Positions 49,720 through 61,070 of a DNA stretch of 64,000 nt are shown piece after piece. The stretch spans positions 525,321,755-525,385,754 of the forward strand of contig OX422215.1 in the NCBI GenBank assembly GCA_949130495.1, written 5' to 3'. Each line of letters begins with the position of its first letter. Position 1 is the stretch's first letter. Made by a program: the position numbers and the translations under genes. Under the pieces are notes generated by a model. That model was not told the origin of the DNA, searched no databases, and worked only from the letters and a program-made list of their open reading frames with translations. Source of the DNA: Sambucus nigra (Eukaryota > Streptophyta > Magnoliopsida > Dipsacales > Adoxaceae).

Positions 49720-51185
49720 CTACTGTCCATCAAATACATTCAATATGAACACGCTCGGCCAACCAAGTGTCGACATCGGTCTGGGGAAGGGATACAAATA
49801 AGGAAGTGGATCATCGAAATACGCACGTGACGGTGAAGAAGCAGCGAGGTCCACATCCTCGTCCTCATGCACCTCGTCCTCCTGCGCCTCATTCTCCCGC
49901 ACCTCCTCCTCCTCCACCGCCTTCTCCTTTCCTTTCCCCTTACCCTTACGGTCTCCGCCCAACGTACGCTTCATGAATGCATACATATCTTGGACCGTCG
50001 CCTCCAAACGGGACAGCTTCGCGTCGTGTGAATCCACCATTCGAGCCAACCCGGTGTCGCTCGTCTCCAATCCGATGATCCTAGATTTGGCCACCCACGA
50101 GCTCACCCCCCTTGTCCTCCCCTTGCAATCAGAGCCAAGCACTTGGTTGAGTGCGTCTGTGGACAAAGACGCCTTATCGGCATCAGACTGCGACTCATGC
50201 ACTTCCTTAAGCTTTGCCTGAAAAGACAAAAAGCGCATAATTAGTAAAATAAGTAAACTAAAAAATTATAACGTAATTAACAAAAAATAAAATGTCGGAT
50301 TACTTACAGTCATGGCCGCGATGCTCGGGGACACCTCCTTGTCCTTCCCCTTCTTCGTTCGAAGAGACACATAAGTATCGAGCCTATATGGCTTACCCAT
50401 GGCCCACTCTCTACCTCCTGAAATAAAATAAAGTAAAATTAGTATTGGCCCCGCAAAGTTAAATAATGAAGAATAATATATTTCTGTAGTTACAGAAAAA
50501 TTAAATCTTACCTTCATCCTATGCTCCACCTCGGCGTAAGAGGTCCGACCGGAGTAGTGCACGTCCATCTTTTTTGACCGATTTTCCCTCCCCGATTGGC
50601 GAGATGCCAATTGTCGATCCTCGATCTCATTGTCAATGAACTTTTGCCATTGTGCCAATGAGATCGGCTCCTTGGGCGGGACGGATCCACGCCATTGTAT
50701 AATGGACTCTCGTGTTTTCCCAAAGTACCGTGTCCGCATATTTTTCTTCCACGTCTTGTGTTGCTCCCTCAAGTGCTCCAAGACGGAATCGCGTAGCTTT
50801 GGATCCAAGTTGAATTGTTCCTGTCCAACAAATTCAATGTAGTTGCGAATAAATATAAATATAAATATAAAATGAAATTGAAATTGAAATTGAAATTGAA
50901 ATATTCATATAAATATAAATATATTACATGTAGTGCCGCCCAAACAGCTAACTTGAGCTCATATGGCACCTCCTTCCAACTCATAAACCCATAGCCGGTG
51001 ACCGTCTCTAGCAGCTCGAGGGATCTTGCTAATAGCTCCGATTTGTTCTTGATGGTAATCCCAAATTTTCCATATTTGGGGAGCCTAGGAGCCGAGGAGC
51101 CCTCGTCGCCTCCACTACCACCGAGCCCAGACGACATCATCATAAACAGCATCATCATCTTCGCCTTAATACCTGAAGGAGACAT
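49720..51185 (-). CDS. CACTA TNPA-like protein (PF03004, Transposase_24)
   Basis: Minus-strand gene, probable exons 51185-50928, 50820-50512, 50417-50308, 50217-49720, with introns 50821-50927 (GTAATA...GGACAG), 50418-50511 (GTAAGA...TTTCAG) and 50218-50307 (GTAAGT...TTTTCAG). Exon 2 holds the plant transposase motif (LAQWQKFIDNEIEDRQLA, ENRSKKMDVHYSGR), then YRLDTYVSLRTKKGKD, a coiled coil and an acidic/Lys-rich tail. No stop codon occurs inside the exons. The 50418-50511 junction does not keep frame as drawn, so one border or base may be wrong. ATG 51185 follows an acceptor-like ACAG, so an upstream exon may exist. Expected to bind the subterminal repeats. Confidence 0.72.
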
Positions 51186-51239
51186 TTGCTGTAAAAAAAT
51201 GTTATTAGTACAGATAAAAAAAATGTTATTAGTACACAT

Positions 51240-51880
51240 AGACACACACCCCTACCCCACCCCCACCACACACACGCACACGTACACGTACACATACACG
51301 TACACGTACACGTACACGTACACCCCCCACCCCCCCACCACCCTCCCCCACCACACACCACCACACATATATATACACACACATACACACATACACACAT
51401 AAATATGTCTAAATTAGTTGAAAACATCTAACGTGGAATATATGTAAAGCATGGAATTATTAGTACACAAACCCCCCACCACACCACCCCCTCCCCCACC
51501 ACACACATATATACACACACATACACATACACACATAAATATGTCTAAATTAGTTGAAAACATCTAACGTGGAATAGATGTAAAGCATGGAATTATTATT
51601 ATATATATTATATATGCCAGAATAGATGTAAAGCATGGAATTATTAGTACACAAAGACACACACACCCCACCCCCTCCCCCCACCACATCCCCTGCCCCC
51701 CTCCCCCACCACACACCACCACACACATATACACACACACATACACACACATATACACATACACACATAAATATGTCTAAATTAGTTGAAAACATCTAAC
51801 GTGGAATAGATGTAAAGCATGGAATTATTATTATATATATTATATATGCCGGAATAGATGTAAAGCATGGAATAGATGTA
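51240..51880. repeat. CA/CCCCAC microsatellites and triplicated segment in CACTA
   Basis: (CA)n, (TACACG)n and C-rich runs. The unit ATGTCTAAATTAGTTG... through GATGTAAAGCATGGAATTAT occurs three times (about 51404, 51541 and 51772), each preceded by a CCCCCACCACACA tract. The open frames here are compositional. Confidence 0.9.
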
Positions 51881-52569
51881 ACAACTTTAAGCCAATAAGA
51901 ATATTATATAGAAATTATACAGTCTCAAACTGTCCAAACGGGACAATTCGAGAGATCTCATTACAGGAGTAATGACTCTCGAACGGGTCTAATGGCTATT
52001 GAATGCGTACGCATAAGAACTAGAAGGATAGTATCTATGAGCACTATATTTAATTTCAAGTATGTTTCATTTAATTATCATACTATATATATATTGTTCG
52101 ATATATAGAGTAATTTTAAAAAAAAAAATTAAAAATTCCCACCCCCATATGGACAATAATCCAGTGGTCATGCCACTTTTAAAACTAACCAACCAAACAT
52201 TTACTAAACAAAATAATCCAGTAGCAATGTCAACAACAAATGTGTATCCCGTACTCATTCTAATTCATCTACTCAATTAATTCATTTCATCAATTAAGCT
52301 AACAATTAACGTATAGAATTATTAATTTACTAATTTACACTGAGGGGCAATCCTACTTTCATATGAAATGGGCACTAATTATTAATTTACTTTCATCTAA
52401 AACTCTTTTATTTATTAATTATATTTTAGTGGATGTAATTATAGAATCTATGGATGGATTCAATTTAATTTTACTATGTGAATGTTTTTATCTACAATGA
52501 GTTAACCTTGAAACAATATATATTATCTCATAAAATCATCAAAACACGATATTAAGAGAATTACAATGG

Positions 52570-53215
52570 TACCTTGACTTACCCCCCCCCCCCCTCCCCA
52601 CCCCCACCCCCACCCAAACAAATTGACAAATTCATGGGTTATTTCCAACATATAAACATCATATACACCTAACAAACATACACAAACATATATTCACGAG
52701 TTAGTTTCAACAAAAGTGCAAAAAATTCAAGAACCCATATATATACAAATACAAAAATAAATAACTCGTGAATTTGTCAATTTGTTTGACAAATTCATGG
52801 GTTAATTCAAATACAAAAATAAATTAATGGGTTCATTCAAATACAAAAATACAAATTCATGGGTTAATTCAAATACACACACACACACACACCCCACCCC
52901 CACCTCCCTCCACACCCCCACTCACCACATACACACACACCCGCACCCCCACCCACCACATATACACACACACACACACACAATAGCCCCCCACCCTGCC
53001 CCACCTCCTTCCACACCCCCACCCACCACATATATACACACACACACACACAACAGCTCCCTGCCCCACCCCCTACCCCCACCCTGCCCCACATGCACAC
53101 ACACACACGCACATATATACACACACACAAACATATATATAAGTGGAAGAGAGAGAGAGAGAGAAATAAAATTGAAAGTAGAGAGAGAGAGAGAGAGCAG
53201 TGTAGAGAGAGAGAG
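52570..53215. repeat. Second low-complexity block in CACTA
   Basis: C runs, (AC)n, CCCCACCC tracts and (GA)n with the segment ATTCATGGGTTAATTCAAATAC repeated near 52793-52875. No gene is supported here. Confidence 0.9.
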
Positions 53216-53264
53216 GGAGGGAACGGTGGGTGGAAAAAAAGAAGGGGCAAGGGTTTATACTGTA

Positions 53265-53507
53265 GAAGTTGTCACGGTCATGTCAAGGTCATTGACCGTG
53301 ACAATTATTTAAAGAATTATCACGGTCAATGATCGTGACAAGTAAATTTGTCACGGACTTGTCACAGTCATTGACCGTGATAATTCTTTGTCACGGTCGT
53401 GTCAAGGTCAATGATTGTGACACAAAACGCGTGTTTTTTATCATGGTCAATGACCTTGACAAGGGTGGCCGGCTGAAAGGTGACAATTTTGTCATTTTGG
53501 TGTAGTG
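53265..53507. repeat. Right subterminal repeats of the CACTA element
   Basis: TTGTCACGGTCATGTCAAGG and TTGACCGTGACAA-type motifs in both orientations up to the terminal TTTTGGTGTAGTG. Confidence 0.88.
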
Positions 53508-53966
53508 ATCACTAGATTACAAAAGACTCCTTTATTTCATTATTTAAAATTTTGATACGATTACATCGGCATAGGGAGTCAAACGACTTCCCTTGCTAGC
53601 CTACTCCTACCTTCCTAAAAACCAAAATAAAAACAAGTCCCACTACTCCATGAATAACCCTCAAATTATTTCCAAACACAGAACCACACCCATTACAACA
53701 GCTTCACAAAATTCTACCCGCAGTTGCCAGAGGAACCATCCACATCATCACCCACATCCTAGGATCCCTAAACTTCCCTTGCCTGAGTGGAGTGTGGCAA
53801 ACTCTCCATAGAGCGATAAGTCTAGACTAGCTTGGGGAAAACCACAATTCCTCCCTCTATGGTGTTAGATATGGCAAACCACCTTTGCCCAGTCTCCACA
53901 GACAGGATCTTGGCCATTACCTTCTTCCATAACCACTTCATGTAGTCCCTTGATACATGCCAGAAT
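53508..53966 (+). other. Ogre-B sequence between CACTA and antisense gene 1
   Basis: About 460 bp with no recognised gene on the plus strand. On the minus strand it lies downstream of antisense gene 1 and may be its 3' untranslated region. Confidence 0.5.
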
Positions 53967-54968
53967 TTACCAATAGATTGGGAGGGACGGGTCGATGGTA
54001 AAGGATTCTCCTATAGAGAACCAAGCCGCATGAGCATACGCTTTGTCAGGTCCCCCAGAAGAAAGAAGTTCAGTGTCCGCGGTTGGACAATTTGTTCCCA
54101 ACCAAATTGGTGCATCAACCACCAGAGAAAGTAAAAAGAGGTCTATCAGAGGCCTACTAGTTGAACATACTAGTAATATTCGACTTCCATAATGGGAAAT
54201 GACTCCCTCCACCAAAGCACTGACCAACGCAAGCCTCGAGCCCTGTGCTCTACGAACCAGTTCTCCTAGATCAATGTACAAGCCTATATTGATGAAATAG
54301 TGTGAGAAGAATTTTGGCACCGTCGACAAAGGATAATCAAGTGGGACCCCCATATGAAACCTCTCTAATAGACACATGAACAGCATTACAGGGCTACCCC
54401 TTGAAAAGTCAAAATGACCTTCTCTCCAGGCATCCAGACCATTCAAAGTCTTCGCCAGCATCACTACCGCAGGATTGCGACAATACAACATCCAAGAAAT
54501 AATAGCTTTGTGTTGGGGGTTCACCAATACTTCCTTAGTTACCAACAATAGTTTTGACACCAGGCCCAGAATTATGACTGACATCCTACAAATGCACAGA
54601 ATGCAGCACCATAGGAAGAGAAATCATTCCTCTGTGACCAACAACCTGGCTGCCGAAGGTGAAATATGGATAAGTCCCTCCAACATCTCCCTAAAGGATC
54701 AAGAAAACTCAGGCATAACTGCTACAACACTTGGATTTATCCCTAACATGGAAGAAAACTCTTTATAGGTCGAACATATTTCTTCCAACCCGAAACGAAA
54801 GATATGGTCTTCAAGGTACCAAAATTCCATGGCTGCCCACTCAATGGGCCGATTGCGCCACAAAGAGACTCACCGTATGTTGAAAGAGCCATAGTCAACA
54901 TTGTAGGAACACATTGCCTCCAAGGTTTCTATGTAGTTCGCAAACTCAACACTACCAGGAAGAGACAT
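53967..54968 (-). pseudogene. Ogre-B antisense gene 1 (possibly DUF7745-like)
   Basis: Starts at ATG 54968-54966 (MSLPGSVEFANYIETLEAM). The segment AMEFWYLEDHIFRFGLEEIC, then TYKEFSSMLGI, resembles the 'F.FG..ELCPTxEEF..LL' pattern of plant DUF7745 proteins found in Tat/Ogre elements. The open stretch 54584-53967 continues with AKTLNGLDAWREGHFDF, MLFMCLLERFHMGVP. Three stops and at least one frame change interrupt the first third. The stop of the last stretch is at 53967-53969. Family assignment is from memory of the pattern only; function is unknown. Confidence 0.55.
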
Positions 54969-55052
54969 ATCACAAAATAAGAAGAAAGTGAGCAAAGAAT
55001 GATGTAAAGGAAAAAGAATGTGGAGGTGTGAAGAAAAGCTCCATCCACACCC

Positions 55053-55061
55053 CTATTTATA
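55053..55061 (-). promoter_or_regulatory. TATA box of antisense gene 1
   Basis: The minus strand reads GTATAAATAGGGG, a consensus plant TATA box, 85 bp upstream of ATG 54968. This spacing suits a TATA promoter with a short leader and argues the antisense gene is its own transcription unit. Confidence 0.6.
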
Positions 55062-55185
55062 CTTGAAAACTCTCAAACAAAGACAAGAAACCCTGTGCCA
55101 ATCAGAGGAAAACTTATCCCACCAAGTACCAAGCAATTGGAAAAAGTGCAATTAAAGCCTTAGGTCGATTGGACTGGACTGATAT

Positions 55186-55235
55186 GCCAATAGGCAGGAC
55201 AGGGATCATACCGATCGGTAACCCCCTATTTTTGA
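55186..55235 (+). promoter_or_regulatory. U3-like motif upstream of antisense gene 1
   Basis: CCAATAGGCAGGACAGGG followed by CCGATCGGTAACCCCCT matches the stretch just upstream of the LTR TATA box (38935-38975: CCGATGGGCAGGACAAGGG, CTATCGGTAACCCCCT). It sits about 130-180 bp upstream of the antisense TATA box. Could be a shared regulatory element or a fragment left from recombination. Confidence 0.45.
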
Positions 55236-55626
55236 GAACCCCCTTTTTTCCTCTTTTGTCAAAATCAAAAAACTTAATAAAAATAAGTTTTATCTTAAGG
55301 GAATTCTGAATTTCCTTATCCTATTTTAAAATTAAATCCTTCTCAAATCATTTTTAATTCCTTTTACAGTCTCAGCAGCAAAGTAAAAAGAGCATGTGCA
55401 TAATCACTCAAAAACAAATTAATCAACAAAAAGAAAAAAAATGTTCACTTAATTTGCATATATTTTTGTTGTATTACACTAGTTTTTACAGGAAAAACGA
55501 AATAAGAAATACAACGGGACTTAGCCTGAACCCAATTTTATCTCTCTCTCTCTCACCCACATTTTTTTTGTCTCTCTTTTCACCTACGAACTCTCTCTCT
55601 CCTATTTGTCTACCATCTCTCTCTCT

Positions 55627-57634
55627 CTAAGAGCCTCCCTCCCTGCGGCATGCCCTCTTTCCTCTGCAGCGAGACGATGTGCCACCATTCCCAGAGGCCG
55701 ACCCTTCCACAGACGAGGCAGACAGAACTAGACACGAAATAACTAGAATCACATCCTTAATATGGGTAGTCACCAAAGATAAACAATATATAATATCCCT
55801 CAACCGAGTGGTGGAGACCGGATGTGCTGCAAAAGAAAATAAAAAATAGCAAATCAATCAGTCTGAGGCAAAAGAAGTAATCAAGAAATCAAAAGACAAA
55901 GAGATAAAAAGTATACCTCAGGTCGAAGGACATCCTCTGTCAATCCCAACTACTGCGGGTCCATCGCATTAGGGTTGTGCATCATATGCACCAACCCTCC
56001 ATTTGCTCGTCGAATGCTATAACCAGGTGAGAACAGCCGTACAAAGGGAGCCTCCGAAGTCGTTGCCATCGCTTATGTCTTCACACTGCCTACACTGTGG
56101 GAGGACCCCACCTGCCAACTCAAGCCCGTGCGGGGAAGAGGCAGCAGGTCATATATGATAGGTGGTAACAACCAACTTGACACAAAGTCCATACAATCAT
56201 ACATCACCGTCATGTCGGTATATGACGAGTAAGACTCACCGATCATTGCCACAACCCGAGCATCGTTTGACATCTCCCACACACGCCTCATAAACATTGG
56301 GGGCTTCTCTAGTGGAACTACGACCTCATACTCCACAATATGTTGAACTACTCTCTCCTCGAGGCACTAAGAATAGCCAAACTCATGTTCCAGCGAACGC
56401 CGCATCTGCGCATGTTCCCCAGTCACCCCCGTATGCTGGATAGCCGTCCCTCATGGATAAAAGGTAACATGAAATTCCCTAGAAAGAACCAAAGTTCAGT
56501 ATCAACAAAATATCATCAAGGGAAAGAGAATATCAAGAAAAAAGGGGGACTTACTCGCTCACTCGTCAGACCATTTAAGATCTAACGCACCGTCTCCAGA
56601 GAGAGGGATTTCTTCGATTGCCATTTGAACTTCCGCCACCGATACATCTGGCAGAAGTCCCCAATAGACTCATCCTTCTAAGCTATCAATTGGGTGTTAA
56701 ACCCAGTTACCTCATAGAACCACGTATGCAAAGGACGAAAGGTCGGCAATTAAAAAAATAAAAATAAAACTCATAAAGGAAAATCCGAACGCATAAAGGA
56801 AAATGAGAAAAATAAAGAATACGTCAAGAAGATACGTGGCTCTAATAAATGTTTATCAGTAGCACCGGCTGAATGCATCAAGATAATAGTAAAAGGTCGC
56901 CAAGGTCGGCCTCCCCCAGTCCAAAAACACCCTCAAAAATGGTAAAAACCACAAGTTCACGACGTCACCACTCATCGCCACCAGAAAACCTCCCAGCACC
57001 AACAAAATGAATAGATGATCCATATAAGGTACCTGCCCACCCATCGCTCTCATCAATCCTCGTCCTGAACAACAACACCCTCAAAAGAGACAAATAAAGA
57101 GAGTCACCAAAAACCACCCTATCCACATACCCTTGAAATCCACTCCCAGTAACTCCTGCACATCTATATCAGTCACAGACATCTCGCCAAAGCCAAAATG
57201 AAAGGTGTGGGTGGTGTACTACCACCTCTCCATCAGAGCACAAAGAACAACCATAGAACGGGGCATCTCATCTAGAGTATACGCCAGTCTCCCAAAACCA
57301 GCCGATGATAGAATCCAACGCACCATAGATGGAAAGTTTTCCCAAACATCCTTAAGCCCCATCGTCCCTCAGGAATGCATGGTTAACATAGAAACATCAG
57401 ATTGTCAAAAGAGAAAAGCAAAAGAAAAACCTTTGTAAAGTTCAAGAAATAAGGAAATATCTCCAAAAAAGGAAGAGAATACCAAAAGTCATCAATACTT
57501 ACATAGCTTCCAGGGTTCACCACCCTATAAGAGAGATGATGCAAAGTATCACACAAAAGAGTCTGATCATCCGGCACTGGCTCAAATGAGTCAAAAGATT
57601 TTTCGCTGGCCAAAGCAGTGGGATATCCCTCCAT
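55627..57634 (-). pseudogene. Ogre-B antisense gene 2, plant mobile domain (PMD, PF10536) protein
   Basis: Multi-exon minus-strand gene from ATG 57634. PMD signature in order: VWENFPSMVRWILSSAGFG; CALMERW*YTTHTFHFGFGEM, then DVQELLGVDFKG (about 57360-57131); YMDHLFILLVLGGFL and DWGRPTLATFYYYLDAFSRC (57064-56860). Clean introns: 57065-57130 (GTATGT...GTTCAG, frame kept), 56479-56554 (GTAAGT...TTTCTAG) and 55827-55916 (GTATAC...TTTGCAG). A donor GTAAGT lies at 57502; its acceptor near 57372 is uncertain. TAG replaces a conserved Trp in the ERW motif, and other stops occur near 56690 and 56590. PMD proteins are known both as host genes (MAIN/MAIL) and inside plant transposons; the biochemical role is unclear. 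Confidence 0.72.
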
Positions 57635-58194
57635 TCAAAGTCTGCTCAGTCGTCAGCATTAAGTCGTGCCATGTGTGTTGTGATACTTGATAACTCAGAC
57701 ATCTCTTGACTTTTGAATGTTGGAACGATTTGCAGAAGGTAATTGCACAAGAAGGAAAATCGAATAGCTATGAAAAATGAGGATAACCCTCTCCCTTTGT
57801 ATAGGAGGGTAAGGGGCATATCGAATAGCTATGACGATCGGCACTCCTTTGAAATTTTCTACAAAAAGCCCAAAAAATGCCAAATAATCCCAAAAAATCC
57901 CCGAAAAATTACTAAAATTCCCAAATGGATTTGAGAACCTTGTCCACTAAGAAAAAAATTTTTACCACACATATTTCCCCGACAGAACCCTTATCTCTAC
58001 TAGCAGAAATCTTGAAATCCATTTCATGTCTCCCCAACAACGTCTCCAAAGGACAGCCCCCAGTTGAGAAACATTCGACCCTCGAATCATTCCCTCTTCC
58101 CCAATGTAACCCAAAATCAAATGCTTCCCCAAATCCCTAGAAGAACTACAAGATACATATCCCCCAGTGGAGTATCCATATTTCCCTAAGAAAA
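57635..58194. other. Upstream region of the PMD gene
   Basis: On the minus strand CTATACAAAGG near 57796-57806 could be a degraded TATA box about 165 bp before the ATG. TCGAATAGCTATGA occurs twice, 60 bp apart (57759 and 57819). No plus-strand gene is seen. Confidence 0.35.
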
Positions 58195-58760
58195 CTTAAG
58201 CCCTCGGAATTAGCTGTGACCCGCAGAATTGGTCACCCCTATCTTAAGACCGCAAAATTGGTTGTTTCTACTTAAGCCTACAGAATTGGCTTTGACCTGT
58301 AGAATTGGTCACCCTTAATTAATCCCATAGAATTGGCTTCAACTCGCCGAATTGATCGCTTCTACTTAAACCCACAAAATTGGCTTCGACTCGCATAATG
58401 GGTCGCTTCTACTTAAGCCCGCAAAATTATCTTTGACCCACATAATTGGTCACCCCTATCTTAAGCCCCCATAATTAGCTTTGATCCACATAATTGTTTT
58501 CTTCTACTTAAGCCGGGAGAATTGGATTTGACCCTCAAAATTGGTCACCCCTATCTTAAGCCTGCAGAATTGGTCACCCCTACTTAAGCCCTCAGAATTG
58601 TCTTTGAACCGCAAAATTAGTCACTCCCTACCCTTGACCTCAATCATCACCTCCTCTTAGGTCCTGAGTATCAGCCATATCCAACATCCCCTTAGGTCCT
58701 CAGAATCGACCTCGAACCTCTAAATCGGTCATCCTCATCCCTTAGGTCCGCATAATCGAC
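58195..58760. repeat. 48-bp minisatellite in the Ogre-B 3' region
   Basis: Roughly eleven units of about 48 bp: CTTAAGCCC-GCA(A/G)AATTGGC, TTTGACCC-CAGAATTGGTC, ACCCCTAT. Same half-unit design as the Ogre-A array at 22330-23100 but with different spacer text, so the arrays have diverged. Confidence 0.85.
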
Positions 58761-58821
58761 CTCTATTATGTGGTGTCTATTCGACGACTCGCTTGTTCCA
58801 AGCTCACCCATCGAGGGGTTC

Positions 58822-61070
58822 AGTAGACATCATATTCTAGGACCCCTAAGTCTATCCTTAGGTCCCTAACACTTACCCATTTCACTATACGAGTACCGAT
58901 CTAGAGGTCATTGGACGCTCTTGGGCCCCGTTTGACTCTGGTCAGCTCTATTATCAGAGCAAAAGCTCTTTGAATCTTTGAAAGGATCTGAATCCCTTTT
59001 CCAAAGGTCCACCCCGCACAAAAATTGGCATAATGGATTGGATGAACGAACCGTTTTACTATTAAAAATTAATTCGGAGGCCACCGGGAGCTATCGAGCC
59101 TCAATTTGACCCCAATCAACTTTTTCATCAGAGTGAAATCTCTTTAGATCTTCAGAGGTTACTGAAATCTCTTTTTAACAATCCACCCCATTTATGAAAT
59201 GGCATAACCGTTCGGACGAACGATCATTTTTCCCCCAAAAAATGATCCAGAGGCCACCGAGGGATCCCGAGCTCTATTTCACTAAAGGTAAACCCTTCAT
59301 CTCAAATAACACCAATTATTTGAAGGTCACTGAATAAACTTTCTAACAGACTTCCCCGTGCATGATTCTGACCTACGGTACGGATAAATAATCTATTTTA
59401 CTCCGAGAGGTCACCGAGAACTTTCGAGCCCTGATTGACCAAGGTCAACTTTCTGAACCGAGTAAAACTATTTGGAATGTCTAATTACATATCCTTACTT
59501 TCAAATGGTTCACCCCGTGTGCAATTCTAACTTACCATGCGGATGAACGATCCATTTTCGTCCAGCGATCTCCCGTCCAAAGGACTGACGTGCACTTTCG
59601 AGCCACATTTTACCCAAAGTCATCTCCCGAACTCGGTAGAGGCCAAAAGTACTCTTAAAGGTATCTGAATTACCTTTCTAATGGTATGCCCCATGTACGA
59701 TTTGGATTAATGGATTACGTTCTACGATCATTTTTTCAAGAAAATCTGCACGAGATAGACAATTGGCAGGTCCAGACCCTTCCTATCGAAAGTGCGCCTT
59801 CGATCACTTGTTGATAGGTAGGACAAGGGAAGTGACAATAGGCAACCCCCTAACCAAATAAAAGGATGGCATGACCTCACTACCAAAGACACCAAGACCA
59901 GAGATCCATTAGCATCAGTGATCTCAGCAACATTCGCTCGAAATCAGCGAAGTTCCTTATGGAACTTCCATTCAAGGTTAAATTCCAATCCTTTTCATAC
60001 CCCATTTGGCAAAATCATATTATATCTCATCCAACACTCATCTGACATTAAAGGGAGTTCATCCAAGATTAAAGATCAAGCTTCAAAGAAGGTTCAATTC
60101 CTTCCCTCTCTCTTTAAATTCCTTATTTTTGCATAAATTTCCTTAGATTCATAATCTAGTTCCTACTTTAGTTTATACACATTAATATCAACATTTTTAT
60201 TACTATATTGAAAATACTTTATTTTTTATTAAAAAAACAAAACAAACAAAAGAGGGTTATGACCATAAATTTCGAACGAAATTATCTATCACACGTTTTC
60301 AAAACCAAAAACACGTTTCCTGCACACACACACACACATCTATAATAAAATTCCGTTTGAATTTATGAGATAACCCCCACCCCCATGCCGCATTCGACCT
60401 ATGTGGACTTTCATGCCTTTATAGGCTACATAGGCATTTCAGATTAAAACTCAAGACTGAAGTTCAATTTTCCAATTTTCTCAATTTCACAAATTCCCTA
60501 ATTTTCCTAAAATCTCCCATTTCCATGTTTATCCTATGCTTGTATTACATCGTATGCTTGTTTACTTTTCATCCAACACGTATTATTGTTTCATAATAAC
60601 GACTAATATCGTGATAAATGCGTAAATCGTATTTTTTATATATATGTTATTTTGGGAAAAATTCTATGGATGACCTCACTCTACCTTTCCCATGGTATGA
60701 GTTGAACGATTTCAATCTCCATTATATATACACACGCACACACTTCACAGAGAAATAAAGGAAAACAATAACACTAGCCCATGAGAGACTGACAGGGCAG
60801 GATGGGTTCCTAACACCTTCCCATTCCTTAACTTAGGCCCCGAACCTTCGATCTATTAGTTTTATATGCATAAGTTTGTCCTTGATGCCTCTCTCTCGAA
60901 GTGGCAACATGTTCTTTTGCATGTTTTGTACAAAATAGGATGGCAACTCCATCTCTTTACATTTACCCCACACCGACGACAATCGAAGTTACCCAAAAAA
61001 GGATGCAAGCTCTTAATCTTTCGAGGGAACCTCCACCCCTTCCCCTCGAAGATTTCTCAGGATGGCCACA
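58822..61070 (+). repeat. 3' LTR of Ogre-B
   Basis: 2249 bp, starting AGTAGACATC where the 5' LTR has TGTAGACACC, and ending GATGGCCACA. Homologous to 37922-40219 along its length. Its terminal TG is mutated. A short purine run (ATCGAGGGG) lies just upstream as a probable PPT. Confidence 0.9.

Larger units (their letters stand above)
48996..53507 (-). mobile_element. CACTA (En/Spm-type) DNA transposon
   Basis: 4512 bp with terminal inverted repeats CACTACACCAAA...TTTTGGTGTAGTG and subterminal repeats at both ends, a CACTA hallmark. Flanked by ATCA on both sides (48992-48995 and 53508-53511); the family usually makes 3-bp duplications. Contains one PF03004-type gene on the minus strand and no TNPD-like (DDE transposase) gene, so it would be non-autonomous. 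It lies in the Ogre-B region between pol and the antisense genes. Confidence 0.92.
37922..61070 (+). mobile_element. Ogre-like Ty3/gypsy element Ogre-B (complete, with CACTA insertion)
   Basis: 23.1 kb including a 4.5-kb CACTA insertion. Order: 5' LTR, PBS, gag, PR, RT, RNase H, second RNase H, integrase, [CACTA], two antisense spliced genes, minisatellite, 3' LTR. Flanks are GGCGG (37917-37921) and GACGG (61071-61075), a target duplication with one transition. Size, PBS type and dual RNase H fit the Ogre/Tat lineage. Confidence 0.88.

Noticed and set aside
51155..51795. Cys/Val- and His/Thr-rich frames
   Set aside because: Translations of CA/GT and C-rich microsatellites in the CACTA element.
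52827..53332. 161-codon plus-strand frame near the CACTA right end
   Set aside because: Composed of His-Thr-Pro and Arg-Glu runs from microsatellites; it also runs into the subterminal repeats.
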